From Rufibacter ruber (lineage in GTDB: Bacteria > Bacteroidota > Bacteroidia > Cytophagales > Hymenobacteraceae): a stretch of DNA of 64,000 nt. Below, piece by piece: positions 1 to 7,219 of this stretch; within the stretch, counting starts at the first letter, position 1, and every line of letters starts with the position of its first letter. A program made the translations under genes and the position numbers. The stretch covers positions 1-64,000 of the forward strand of contig NZ_LRMM01000001.1 of NCBI RefSeq assembly GCF_001647275.1. The letters are read 5' to 3'. The notes under the pieces were generated by a model. The model saw nothing but the letters and a program-made list of their open reading frames with translations, did not search any database and was not told where the DNA came from.

Positions 1-8
1 ATTCAAAA

Positions 9-49
9 CCTGTTTTTCGGCCTGTTTGGCCAAACAGCGAAAAACAGAA
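9..49. repeat. PAL38 palindrome, copy 1
   Basis: This is the first copy of the 38-bp imperfect palindrome that recurs through the window. It sits immediately upstream of the M14 peptidase gene and creates a spurious TTG-initiated N-terminal extension of that reading frame. Confidence 0.75.
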
Positions 50-88
50 AAAGAAAAACATCGGCGCAAGCCGAAAGCAACGAGTAGC

Positions 89-1348
89 ATGTACGCAAGA
101 AAAGGAACAAACAAATTTACTTTATTCATCGCCGCCGCCGCGTGGCTTCTGCACGGGTGCGGCACCTCTAAAACTGCCACTAACTCAACTTCGCCCGCGC
201 CGGTCACAACCACGCAGGCGCAGACTAAGGCAGCTATCAAAAGTCCGCACATAGCCTATCAGGAGAAGCAGGCCTGGGCCTTCAATGGTGGCAGCGTGGT
301 GTTCCATAACCAGTTCGCCGGGGCGCGGCTCAACGGCGTGACGCAGGAGAACGACAGCACGTTCAGGCTGGAGATAAAGCCGGAGAACCAACCCATCAAC
401 CCCAGCCCGTGGTACGCCTTCAAAGTGTGGTCGAAAAGCCAAAAGCCTACTTACGTGAAGTTGACGTACGGCTCCAATGAGCACCGGTATTCGCCCAAGA
501 CCAGCACAGATATGCGCGCGTGGCAAGACGTACCCCAAAGTCATTTCATAGATAAGACAGGGGCGTTTTTCAAGGTGCCCGTCAGTCAGGACACCTTGAT
601 TGTGGCCGGACAGGAGATGATGACCGCCGCCATGACCTACCGCTGGATGGACAGCCTGGCCCAGAAACCTTTCCTCAAGCGGCAGACCATTGGCCAGAGC
701 TACCTGGGGCAACCCATTGAAGCGTTCAGCACCAGCGGGTCAGACGGCAAGAAACTGATGGTGGTGTTGAGCCGCCAGCATCCGCCGGAGGTAACCGGCT
801 TTATGGCCATGCAAGAGTTTGTGCGCGTGGTGACCGGAGACTCGCCGCTGGCGAAGCGGTTTAGGGAGAAATTTGAGGTGCTCATCATGCCCATGCTCAA
901 CCCAGACGGCGTGGATTTGGGCCATTGGCGCCACTCGGCGGGGGGCGTTGACCTGAAACGCGACTGGGAAACCTTCAAGCAGCCCGAGACGGTGGCGGTG
1001 CGCGATTTCATTGCCCAAAAAACGGGGGCGCAAGGTGCCAAGGTGTACTTCATGCTGGACTTCCACTCTACCCACCGCGACGTGTTCTACACCAACACCG
1101 AGACCACGCCCACCCACGTGCCCGGCTTCACCAACCGCTGGCTCAAGGCCGTAGAGGCGGCGCTGCCCAATTACAAAGCCAACATCAGACCCTCGGGCAA
1201 CGGCGGAAACGTGTCTAAGAGCTGGTTCTACCGCACCTACAACGCAGACGCCGTGACCTATGAGGTAGGCGATGACACGCCCCGCAACCAAATCAAACTG
1301 AAAGGAAGAATAGCCGCCGAAAAGATGATGGAGCTGCTGGTGCAGTAA
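89..1348 (+). CDS. M14-family zinc carboxypeptidase-like lipoprotein
   Basis: This is probably a surface- or periplasm-anchored metallopeptidase of the M14 fold. With the ATG at 89 the protein is 419 aa and begins with a lipoprotein signal ending in the lipobox LLHGC. A beta-rich N-terminal region covers about residues 60-190. The peptidase part then shows the zinc motif HPPE (about 231-234), NPDG (271-274) followed by an Arg-rich GGVDLKRDW segment, the third zinc-ligand candidate in DFHSTH (about 326), and the presumed catalytic Glu in TYEVGD (about 392). The frame stays open upstream to a TTG at 26, but that stretch is PAL38 sequence and would bury the signal peptide, so it was rejected. 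Substrate is unknown. Family call is firm; specificity is not. Confidence 0.85.
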   Translation: MYARKGTNKFTLFIAAAAWLLHGCGTSKTATNSTSPAPVTTTQAQTKAAIKSPHIAYQEKQAWAFNGGSVVFHNQFAGARLNGVTQENDSTFRLEIKPENQPINPSPWYAFKVWSKSQKPTYVKLTYGSNEHRYSPKTSTDMRAWQDVPQSHFIDKTGAFFKVPVSQDTLIVAGQEMMTAAMTYRWMDSLAQKPFLKRQTIGQSYLGQPIEAFSTSGSDGKKLMVVLSRQHPPEVTGFMAMQEFVRVVTGDSPLAKRFREKFEVLIMPMLNPDGVDLGHWRHSAGGVDLKRDWETFKQPETVAVRDFIAQKTGAQGAKVYFMLDFHSTHRDVFYTNTETTPTHVPGFTNRWLKAVEAALPNYKANIRPSGNGGNVSKSWFYRTYNADAVTYEVGDDTPRNQIKLKGRIAAEKMMELLVQ

Positions 1349-1384
1349 CCGTTTTCCGCCGTGGGCGGAAGGGAATGCTTTTTT

Positions 1385-1423
1385 CTGTTTTCGGGCTGTT
1401 TTCAGAAAAACAGGTCAAAAACG
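1385..1423. repeat. PAL38 palindrome, copy 2
   Basis: Imperfect palindrome between the convergent ends of the M14 gene (+) and the GNAT gene (-). It has T-rich and A-rich arms and a TCAG loop. Confidence 0.8.
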
Positions 1424-1430
1424 CCTTTGG

Positions 1431-1904
1431 CTAATGCTGGCCATTTGCCGGTGCCGCATACATAGTAGGCTGGTGCACCTGCATGAACCGCTCTGGCTGG
1501 GTAAGCGGGGTGAAGCCGCATTGGGCGTAGAGGGCGTGGGCATCGGCGGTGGCGAGCATCCAGCGGCGCAGGCCCTGCAGCTCCGGGTGCGCCTGCAGCG
1601 CTTGTACCATCCACTTGGCCAGGCCTTTCCGCTGGTGTTCCTCCAGCACAAACACATCGCAGAGGTAGGCGAAGGTGGTGTAGTCGGTGACCAATCGGGC
1701 GAAGCCCGCTTGCCTGCCTTCAAAGTACACGCCCACGCACAGCGAGTGCTCAACGGCGCGGGCCACGGTTTCTTTGGGGATGCCGGGCGACCAGTAGGTC
1801 TGGGACAGGAACCCGTGGATGACCTCTAGCTGCAGCAGCTCTTTGTCAAAGCTCAGGAGGTAGCTTTGTTCGTTGGCTATGGGGGCGGGGGTGAGAAGTG
1901 ACAT
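1431..1904 (-). CDS. GNAT-family N-acetyltransferase
   Basis: Predicted cytoplasmic acetyl-CoA-dependent N-acetyltransferase of 157 aa, the usual size for a single GNAT domain. The acetyl-CoA pyrophosphate loop is visible as QRKGLA (91-96) after the beta-strand DVFVLEE. The C-terminal motif DAHALYAQCGF (121-131) is the usual GNAT segment holding the conserved Tyr. The substrate cannot be inferred. The protein starts at an ATG with no clear Shine-Dalgarno sequence. Its 3' end nearly abuts PAL38 copy 2, and the next gene upstream on the same strand (yeiH-like) ends 64 bp away, so co-transcription is possible. Confidence 0.85.
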   Translation of the reverse strand: MSLLTPAPIANEQSYLLSFDKELLQLEVIHGFLSQTYWSPGIPKETVARAVEHSLCVGVYFEGRQAGFARLVTDYTTFAYLCDVFVLEEHQRKGLAKWMVQALQAHPELQGLRRWMLATADAHALYAQCGFTPLTQPERFMQVHQPTMYAAPANGQH

Positions 1905-1968
1905 GGCAGAAAAAGTTACGAACTGGTTTTACCCTGTTTTACGCAAAACGGCTCCAAAACGCGGTAAT

Positions 1969-2904
1969 CTACTGAAGAATGGCGAATAAACTGCCGGTGC
2001 CCAGCAACAGCCACAGCAACAGGCCCATCAAAAGCGGCCGTATTCCCAGCGTTTTGAGGGCACTCCACACCAAGCCGGAGCCTGCTAAGAAAAGGGTGAG
2101 CGTAAGGGTGCGTTTGGCCAACGCGGCTATGAATGTAAACGCCGGGGTGAAAGAGGCGGGGGCGTAGGTGTTGAGCAGCATGGCCAAAACAAAGGCCCCA
2201 ATGAAGTATGGAACGGTGATTTTTCCGCCGCCGGCGGGCTGGAAACGCCACGCCGTGAGCACCGCCACCGGAATAATCCAGAGCGCCCGCGCCATTTTCA
2301 CCGTGGTGGCCAGCTGCAGGGCGGCCTCGCCGTAACTCTGGCCGGCGCCAACCACAGAGCTGGTGTCATGAATGGCCAGCGCCGCCCACACGCCAAACTG
2401 CGCCTGGCTCAGGTGCAGCCGGTGCCCCAGCCACGGGAATACAACCAGCGCCACCGAGTTCAGCAGAAACACAATGCCCAGCGAAAGGCTCATCTGCTTT
2501 TCCTGGGCCTGCACCAGCGGCGAGACGGCGGCAATGGCGCTTCCGCCGCAGATAGCGGTGCCTACCGCCACCAGGTAAGCGGTGGTGTTCTCTACCTTGA
2601 GCCATTTGCCCAGCACAAAACCCACCAAAAGCGTGAAGCAGATGGAGGCAACGGTCAACGTAAAGCCGGTGCTGCTGGCCTGCACCGCCGCCTGCGCATT
2701 CATCCCGAAGCCCAGCCCCACAATACTCAGCTGCAGCAGCTTCTTGGTGAGCGCAGGGGTGGCCTGCCGGAAGGGATTGCCCGTGGTGTTGGCCAACAGC
2801 ACCCCCAGCCCCAGCGCCACCGGCGGACTCACCCACGGCGTAAGGCAACAGGCACCGGCCAGAATGAAAGCAGGTTGGGCAACAAAGAAAAGGCGGGCAG
2901 ACAT
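1969..2904 (-). CDS. yeiH: YeiH/UPF0324-family putative sulfate exporter
   Basis: Integral inner-membrane protein of 311 aa with about nine to ten hydrophobic segments, matching the YeiH (PSE, UPF0324) family length. Diagnostic motifs are GTAICGGSAIAA (about 115-126) and AIHDTSSVVGAG (about 177-188). Members are annotated as putative sulfate exporters; that function is family knowledge and weakly established. A LysR-type regulator lies 73 bp upstream on the same strand. In many bacteria this family is paired with a LysR regulator (YeiE-like), although usually divergently, so the regulatory link here is inferred from adjacency. Confidence 0.85.
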   Translation of the reverse strand: MSARLFFVAQPAFILAGACCLTPWVSPPVALGLGVLLANTTGNPFRQATPALTKKLLQLSIVGLGFGMNAQAAVQASSTGFTLTVASICFTLLVGFVLGKWLKVENTTAYLVAVGTAICGGSAIAAVSPLVQAQEKQMSLSLGIVFLLNSVALVVFPWLGHRLHLSQAQFGVWAALAIHDTSSVVGAGQSYGEAALQLATTVKMARALWIIPVAVLTAWRFQPAGGGKITVPYFIGAFVLAMLLNTYAPASFTPAFTFIAALAKRTLTLTLFLAGSGLVWSALKTLGIRPLLMGLLLWLLLGTGSLFAILQ

Positions 2905-2977
2905 GCAACAACATTTTGGCTAATGCCTGCAAGGTAGCGGGAGGTTATTCCCCAGTCAAATGACAAATGGTGATAAG

Positions 2978-3877
2978 CTATTCCGGTAAGTTATACTGCC
3001 GCTGCGCAAAGCGCTGGAAAAGCTGCGCCAGCCCCTCCTGCTGCCCCAGCAGCTGCACAAACCAGAACGTGCGCGCCAGGTGGAAATCCTGCGGCGGGAG
3101 CACGGCCAGCTTGCCCGCCTCCACCTCCAGTTGAATGGCGTGCGCCGAAAGCAAGGCCACACAGTCTGAGTGCTGCAGAAACGATTTGATGGTCTCTGAG
3201 GAACCCAGGTACAGGACCACGTTCAGGTCGGGTAGGCGCAGGTGGTGGGGGCGCAGGGCCTCTTCAATGACTTCCAGCGTGCCTGAGCCGCGCTCCCGCA
3301 GCACCAGCGGCTGCTGTACCAGTTCCTGAAACGTAATAGTCCCCTTCCGCGCCAGCGGATGGCCCGCCCGCACCACGGGCAGCAGCTCATCTGGCAAAAA
3401 CGGCGTGTACTGCAGTTCGCGGCGCTGGCTGGAGCCTTCCACTATGCCCAAATCTATGTGCTGGAGCAGGAGTGCCTGTTCAATGGCTTCAGTGTTGCCG
3501 TTTGCCAGCGAGAGCTGCACCTGCGGGTGCCGCTGGTAGAATTTAGACAGCACAGGGGCCAGCACGTACTGCGCAATGGTGGTGCTGGCGCCCAGGCGCA
3601 AATGCCCGCCCACCTGGTTTTTAAGTTTGCCCAGCGCAAACTGCATCTCCTCCTGCAGGGCATGCGACCTATCAGCAAAGGAGAGCAGGGTTTCGCCGGC
3701 AGGCGTGAGCTGGATGCGGTTGCCTTTGCGTAGGAAGAGCCGCAGCCCCACCTCGGCCTCCAGCTCCTGAATGCGTTTAGTGGCCGCCGGTTGCGTGATA
3801 AAAAGCTCGCCCGCGGCTTTGGTAAAGCTCAGGTGTTTGGCAACGCTTCTAAAGACAATCCAACGGAAATCCAGCAT
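2978..3877 (-). CDS. LysR-family transcriptional regulator
   Basis: DNA-binding regulator of 299 aa, the typical LTTR length. An N-terminal winged helix-turn-helix covers residues 1-60, with the family signature LSFTKAAGELFITQPAATKR. A substrate-binding domain follows, beginning near residue 90 (GHLRLGASTTIAQYVLAP). The ATG at 3877 (MLDFRWIVF) was preferred over the upstream ATG at 3922 because it puts the HTH at the normal distance from the N-terminus. It is encoded just upstream of the YeiH-type exporter, in the same direction, which suggests it controls that gene. The effector is unknown. Confidence 0.88.
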   Translation of the reverse strand: MLDFRWIVFRSVAKHLSFTKAAGELFITQPAATKRIQELEAEVGLRLFLRKGNRIQLTPAGETLLSFADRSHALQEEMQFALGKLKNQVGGHLRLGASTTIAQYVLAPVLSKFYQRHPQVQLSLANGNTEAIEQALLLQHIDLGIVEGSSQRRELQYTPFLPDELLPVVRAGHPLARKGTITFQELVQQPLVLRERGSGTLEVIEEALRPHHLRLPDLNVVLYLGSSETIKSFLQHSDCVALLSAHAIQLEVEAGKLAVLPPQDFHLARTFWFVQLLGQQEGLAQLFQRFAQRQYNLPE

Positions 3878-3975
3878 GGGCGTGGGGTGAATGTTCAGAA
3901 CAAAAAGCAACAATGCACGCAAACTCGTGAATAAAAATCATTCTGCAATATTTGCTGCCCACCGCTTTCTTAGGC

Positions 3976-4141
3976 ACGCATTTCGTTCCCCCTTCAAAGG
4001 AGGCTGGGGGATGACAAGGCCGGCAGAAGAATATAAGCGTAAATCAATTTCAAAGAAATGTGATTCTCGGGAATGGGGGGAATGCCTAATCAGCACGAGG
4101 AGTCATCCCCTACCCCCTTCAAAGGGGAACGAAATGCGTTT
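3976..4141. repeat. MITE-like element with 38-bp terminal inverted repeats
   Basis: The spacer between the LysR gene and the response regulator holds an element of about 165 bp. Its ends are near-perfect inverted repeats, each beginning ACGCATTTCGTTCCCC and ending GGGGATGAC when read inward. There is no coding capacity and no transposase. The arms are related to the CCCCCTTCA / AAAAGGGGGA palindrome near 49,390-49,420. Confidence 0.65.
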
Positions 4142-4181
4142 AGATTCCTGATTTTATGCAATTGAACAATCTGCAATTTCC

Positions 4182-4219
4182 CGTTTTCGGCCTGTTTTTC
4201 AGAAAACAGGTCAAAAACG
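4182..4219. repeat. PAL38 palindrome, copy 3
   Basis: Near-consensus copy with a TCAG loop, located 10 bp beyond the stop codon of the LytTR response regulator gene. Confidence 0.85.
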
Positions 4220-4228
4220 TATTTTAGG

Positions 4229-5032
4229 CTATCCGTCCAGCCACGTCCGGAACGCCGCCACCCGCTCCCGGCTCACCAGCACCTCTTCCTGGGTGTGGTT
4301 TCTGAGCACCAGTTTGAGGCGGCTGTTGGTGTAGTGAATAATGTCCTGAATGGCGTGCATCTGCACCAGATACCCGCGGTTGACCCTGAAAAAATGCTTT
4401 GGGTCCACCAGCTGCTCCAGCTGCTCTACAGTGTAATCAATGGCGAAGCGGCGGTTGTCTTCGGTCTGCAGAAACGTGGCCTTCTCAAAGCTGTAGAAGA
4501 AATCAATCTCCTCTACCGGCACCGCCCGCAAGTGTTCGCCCACTTTGATCACAAACCGGTTTTTGTAGGCGGGGGCGGTGGGGTGCTGCAGTTGCTGGAG
4601 CGCCTGCTGCAGGAGTTGTAAAGAAGCATCGGCCGGGGCCGAAGTGGTATTTTGGCCGGGGAGCGCCGTGGCGGTGAGCCGCTTGAATTTCTGCAGAGCT
4701 TGGGTCAGGTCTTCGTTGTCAATGGGTTTGAGCAGGTAGTCAATGCTGTTGGCTTTGAACGCGCGCAGGGCGTAGGCGTCATAGGCGGTGGTGAAGATGA
4801 TGGGGCACGTGACAGCCACCTGCTCAAAGATCTGAAAACTCAGCCCATCGCCCAGCTGGATGTCAAAGAACGCGATGTCTGGATTGGGTTCTTCTCTGAA
4901 AAAGGCCACGGCATCTTGCACTGACGGCAGTTGCGCCACCACCTGCATGGGGACTTCCTGCTGGTCTTGCAACAGGCGGGTCAGACGGCTGGCGGCCAGA
5001 GGTTCATCTTCAACAATGAGGGCGCGGAGCAT
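4229..5032 (-). CDS. LytTR-family response regulator
   Basis: Two-domain response regulator of 267 aa. The receiver domain (1-120) has the acidic pocket EDE (8-10), the phospho-acceptor Asp57 in FFDIQLGDG, and the conserved Lys102 in YLLKPI. The LytTR DNA-binding domain (about 160-265) shows VEEIDFFYSFEKATFL and FFRVNRGYLV. It is encoded downstream of, and on the same strand as, a LytS/YehU-type histidine kinase, so the two form a two-component pair. The 227-bp gap between them contains two PAL38 copies. Target genes cannot be read from this window. Confidence 0.92.
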   Translation of the reverse strand: MLRALIVEDEPLAASRLTRLLQDQQEVPMQVVAQLPSVQDAVAFFREEPNPDIAFFDIQLGDGLSFQIFEQVAVTCPIIFTTAYDAYALRAFKANSIDYLLKPIDNEDLTQALQKFKRLTATALPGQNTTSAPADASLQLLQQALQQLQHPTAPAYKNRFVIKVGEHLRAVPVEEIDFFYSFEKATFLQTEDNRRFAIDYTVEQLEQLVDPKHFFRVNRGYLVQMHAIQDIIHYTNSRLKLVLRNHTQEEVLVSRERVAAFRTWLDG

Positions 5033-5067
5033 ACGGGTTCGTTACTAGTTGTTTGTTATTCGTTGTT

Positions 5068-5105
5068 CGTTTTTGGTCTGTTTTCTGGAAAGTAGGCCAG
5101 AAACG
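5068..5105. repeat. PAL38 palindrome, copy 4
   Basis: Slightly degenerate copy (the right arm reads AGTAGGCCAGAAACG) in the gap between the response regulator and histidine kinase genes. Confidence 0.75.
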
Positions 5106-5221
5106 CAGGTAGAGGCAGGCGTTTGCCACCTAGAAATCTGTGAAACAAGAGAGCAGTTTAGCCAGCTGCGTTGATTCTGCCAACGTTTCCCTGCCTTCCG
5201 CTCTGCGGAAATAGGAGTTTG

Positions 5222-5260
5222 CGTTTTCGGCCTGTTTTTCTGAAAACCAGCGAAAACGGC
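5222..5260. repeat. PAL38 palindrome, copy 5
   Basis: Second copy in the response regulator / kinase gap. It overlaps the last base of the kinase stop codon region. Confidence 0.75.
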
Positions 5261-6303
5261 TATTGGAACGTGAGCAGCGGCAGCCGCACGGTAAAGGTGC
5301 CTTCACTGGGGAGTACCTGCATTTTCTTATTGGTCAGCATCTCATAGCGGGCTTCAATGTTGGCTAGGCCCAGGCCGCTGGGTGGCTCGTGTTGGGGTTT
5401 GGGCTGGTAGTTGTTCTGCACCACCAAATAATCGTCTTCAATAGAGACAGTTACTTTCAACGGCTCTTTCGCCCAGGCGCGGTTGTGTTTTACGGCATTC
5501 TCCAGCAGCATCTGCAGCGCCAGCGGCGGAATCTGGAGCTCTTCTGGCACATCAGTGGGCAGCTTTACCTGCAGGCCCTCGGCCAGCCTGATTTGCTGCA
5601 GAAAGGCGTAGCGTTGGGTAAAGTTGAGTTCCTCTTCCAGGGGCACTACTTCTTTGCGCTGCGAGTCCAGCACGTAGCGGTACACCTCAGAAAGCTGTTT
5701 GATGAACTTTACCGCCAAATCGGGCTCGGGGTGCACCAGACTGGTGAGGGCGTTGAGGCTGTTGAACAGAAAGTGCGGGTTCACCTGGTTTTTAAGCGCC
5801 TCATATTTGGAGAGGGCATGCTCCTTCTGTAGCCGCTCGGCATTCACCGCCGCTTCGCGCCAGCCGCGCAGAAAGGCAATGGCGTGCACCGTCATAGTGA
5901 TAATGTACGTGACGAGCATCTGGGTGAGCATGGTGTACCGCACCTTGGGCGTTCCCATGTAGCTGAAATCCCGCTTGGGCAGGAGCACGTACCAGAACCA
6001 GTTGATGAAAAACACCACTATTGCCGAGTACACCAGAACGGTGAGCAAGGTGAGAAGAAAGCGTTTCCAGGGGCTTTCTGTCCAGGAGACAAAAATATTG
6101 AGGTTGTTGCTCACATACCCGTTGCCCAGCCAAAGCATACTGAAGAGCGAGAACGAGTACAGGAAATTCTGCCACGCCTTCCCCATGTCTGTGTAGCAGC
6201 TGGAGCAGACCAGCATGACCTGGGTGCCTGCTAACAGGGCAAACAGCAAAAGCCATTTCAGGATAGAGAGGAAGCGGTTCTGTGGTAAGCCGTAGGTTGC
6301 CAT
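5260..6303 (-). CDS. LytS/YehU-type sensor histidine kinase
   Basis: Membrane sensor kinase of 347 aa of the His_kinase (PF06580) class, which pairs with LytTR regulators. Four hydrophobic segments fall in the first 150 residues (around 15-33, 45-60, 80-105 and 124-145). A short coiled linker follows, then the phospho-acceptor motif NQVNPHFLFNSLN with His167. The ATP-binding domain has an N-box NAVKHN near 270 and a G-box GLGLANI near 320. No separate extracellular sensor domain is present, so the membrane segments themselves probably sense. It is encoded upstream of the LytTR response regulator in the same direction. Confidence 0.92.
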   Translation of the reverse strand: MATYGLPQNRFLSILKWLLLFALLAGTQVMLVCSSCYTDMGKAWQNFLYSFSLFSMLWLGNGYVSNNLNIFVSWTESPWKRFLLTLLTVLVYSAIVVFFINWFWYVLLPKRDFSYMGTPKVRYTMLTQMLVTYIITMTVHAIAFLRGWREAAVNAERLQKEHALSKYEALKNQVNPHFLFNSLNALTSLVHPEPDLAVKFIKQLSEVYRYVLDSQRKEVVPLEEELNFTQRYAFLQQIRLAEGLQVKLPTDVPEELQIPPLALQMLLENAVKHNRAWAKEPLKVTVSIEDDYLVVQNNYQPKPQHEPPSGLGLANIEARYEMLTNKKMQVLPSEGTFTVRLPLLTFQ

Positions 6304-6370
6304 GGCTGGAAGTTAAGGATTTTCAGGAAAAGCGTAGAGCCCCCTTTTGCCGCTCGGGCATAATGACTTG

Positions 6371-6410
6371 CTGTTTTGGGGCTAGTTTTTGAAAAACAGC
6401 CCCAAAACAG
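6371..6410. repeat. PAL38 palindrome, copy 6
   Basis: Variant with GGGGC / GCCCC arms (CTGTTTTGGGGC ... GCCCCAAAACAG). It lies just beyond the stop codon of the TPR-protein gene. Confidence 0.8.
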
Positions 6411-6419
6411 CTTTGGCAG

Positions 6420-7052
6420 TTACTGGCACTTGGCCAAGAGGGCTAAGGCTCTGCTTTCGCCCCAGTTGGGCAGGAGGGAGCTGGCTGGTTTGTAGGCCGC
6501 ATATTTCTCTTTGGCTTTGGCCAGGATGGGTTTAGCCGCATCGGCCCCGCCGCCGAACATTTTGGGGGTGTTGAAGGCGTTCTGCCCCAGCAGGAAATAG
6601 GCGCGCGGGTTGTTGGGGTTCAGCTGGGTGGCTTTCTCCAGGGCGGCGCTGGCCAGGCCGGAGTACTTCATGCCGCGCATCATGGGTGAAATGACCAAGC
6701 GGGCCTGGTGCAGATAGCCTTGCAGCACGTACAGTTCAGATTCTTTGGGCTGCAGTTTCAGGGCGCGGTCCAGAAAGACCTGTGCTTTGTCTAAGGTCTG
6801 ATCCCGCTGGTCTTCGTCTTTGAGCAGGAAGGTGAGGTTGATGTGGGCGTAGGCGGCGTAGTAGTTGGGCAGCCATTCTTTGGGCTCGGCGTTGGCGATG
6901 CGGGTGAGTTGGTTGGCTGCGTTCTGCATTTCCTCAGCGTTTTTAGAAGCCTCCATTTTGGCAAGGGCATCAGTTAAGGCAGCCTGGTATTTGGCTTGGG
7001 CATTGGCGAACAAAGCGATAAACAGAAGCGGAAGTAGGAATAATTTTTTCAT
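6420..7052 (-). CDS. exported TPR-like protein
   Basis: Protein of 210 aa with a signal peptide (MKKLFLLPLLFIALFANAQA), so it is exported to the periplasm or beyond. The rest is alpha-helical with tetratricopeptide-like repeats: paired helices around residues 40-100 (EMQNAANQLTRIANAEP, QVFLDRALKLQPKESELY) and around 130-165 (SGLASAALEKATQLNPNNPRAYFLLGQ). TPR folds mediate protein-protein contacts, and no catalytic motif is visible. It lies between the kinase gene and a TonB-dependent receptor gene, all on the minus strand, but PAL38 copies interrupt both spacers. Function unknown. Confidence 0.8.
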   Translation of the reverse strand: MKKLFLLPLLFIALFANAQAKYQAALTDALAKMEASKNAEEMQNAANQLTRIANAEPKEWLPNYYAAYAHINLTFLLKDEDQRDQTLDKAQVFLDRALKLQPKESELYVLQGYLHQARLVISPMMRGMKYSGLASAALEKATQLNPNNPRAYFLLGQNAFNTPKMFGGGADAAKPILAKAKEKYAAYKPASSLLPNWGESRALALLAKCQ

Positions 7053-7090
7053 GTTGGTTAATGGTTAGTAGTTGTTAGTTATTAGAGATT

Positions 7091-7128
7091 CGTTTTTAGG
7101 CTGATTTCCAGAAAAGAGGTCAAAAACA
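7091..7128. repeat. PAL38 palindrome, copy 7
   Basis: Degenerate copy (CGTTTTTAGGCTGATTT / GAAAAGAGGTCAAAAAC) upstream of the TPR gene. Confidence 0.7.
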
Positions 7129-7219
7129 GGAAATGGTTGATTGCTCATTGCTGATTGTCTATTGAAGTAGTGGCACATTCCATTCACGCATTCACTCATT
7201 GAGGCCTTTACTCCTTGGC

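Noticed and set aside
3891-4151. Plus-strand frame of 86 codons in the LysR-LytTR spacer
   Set aside because: It lies inside the inverted-repeat element and has no start context or family pattern.
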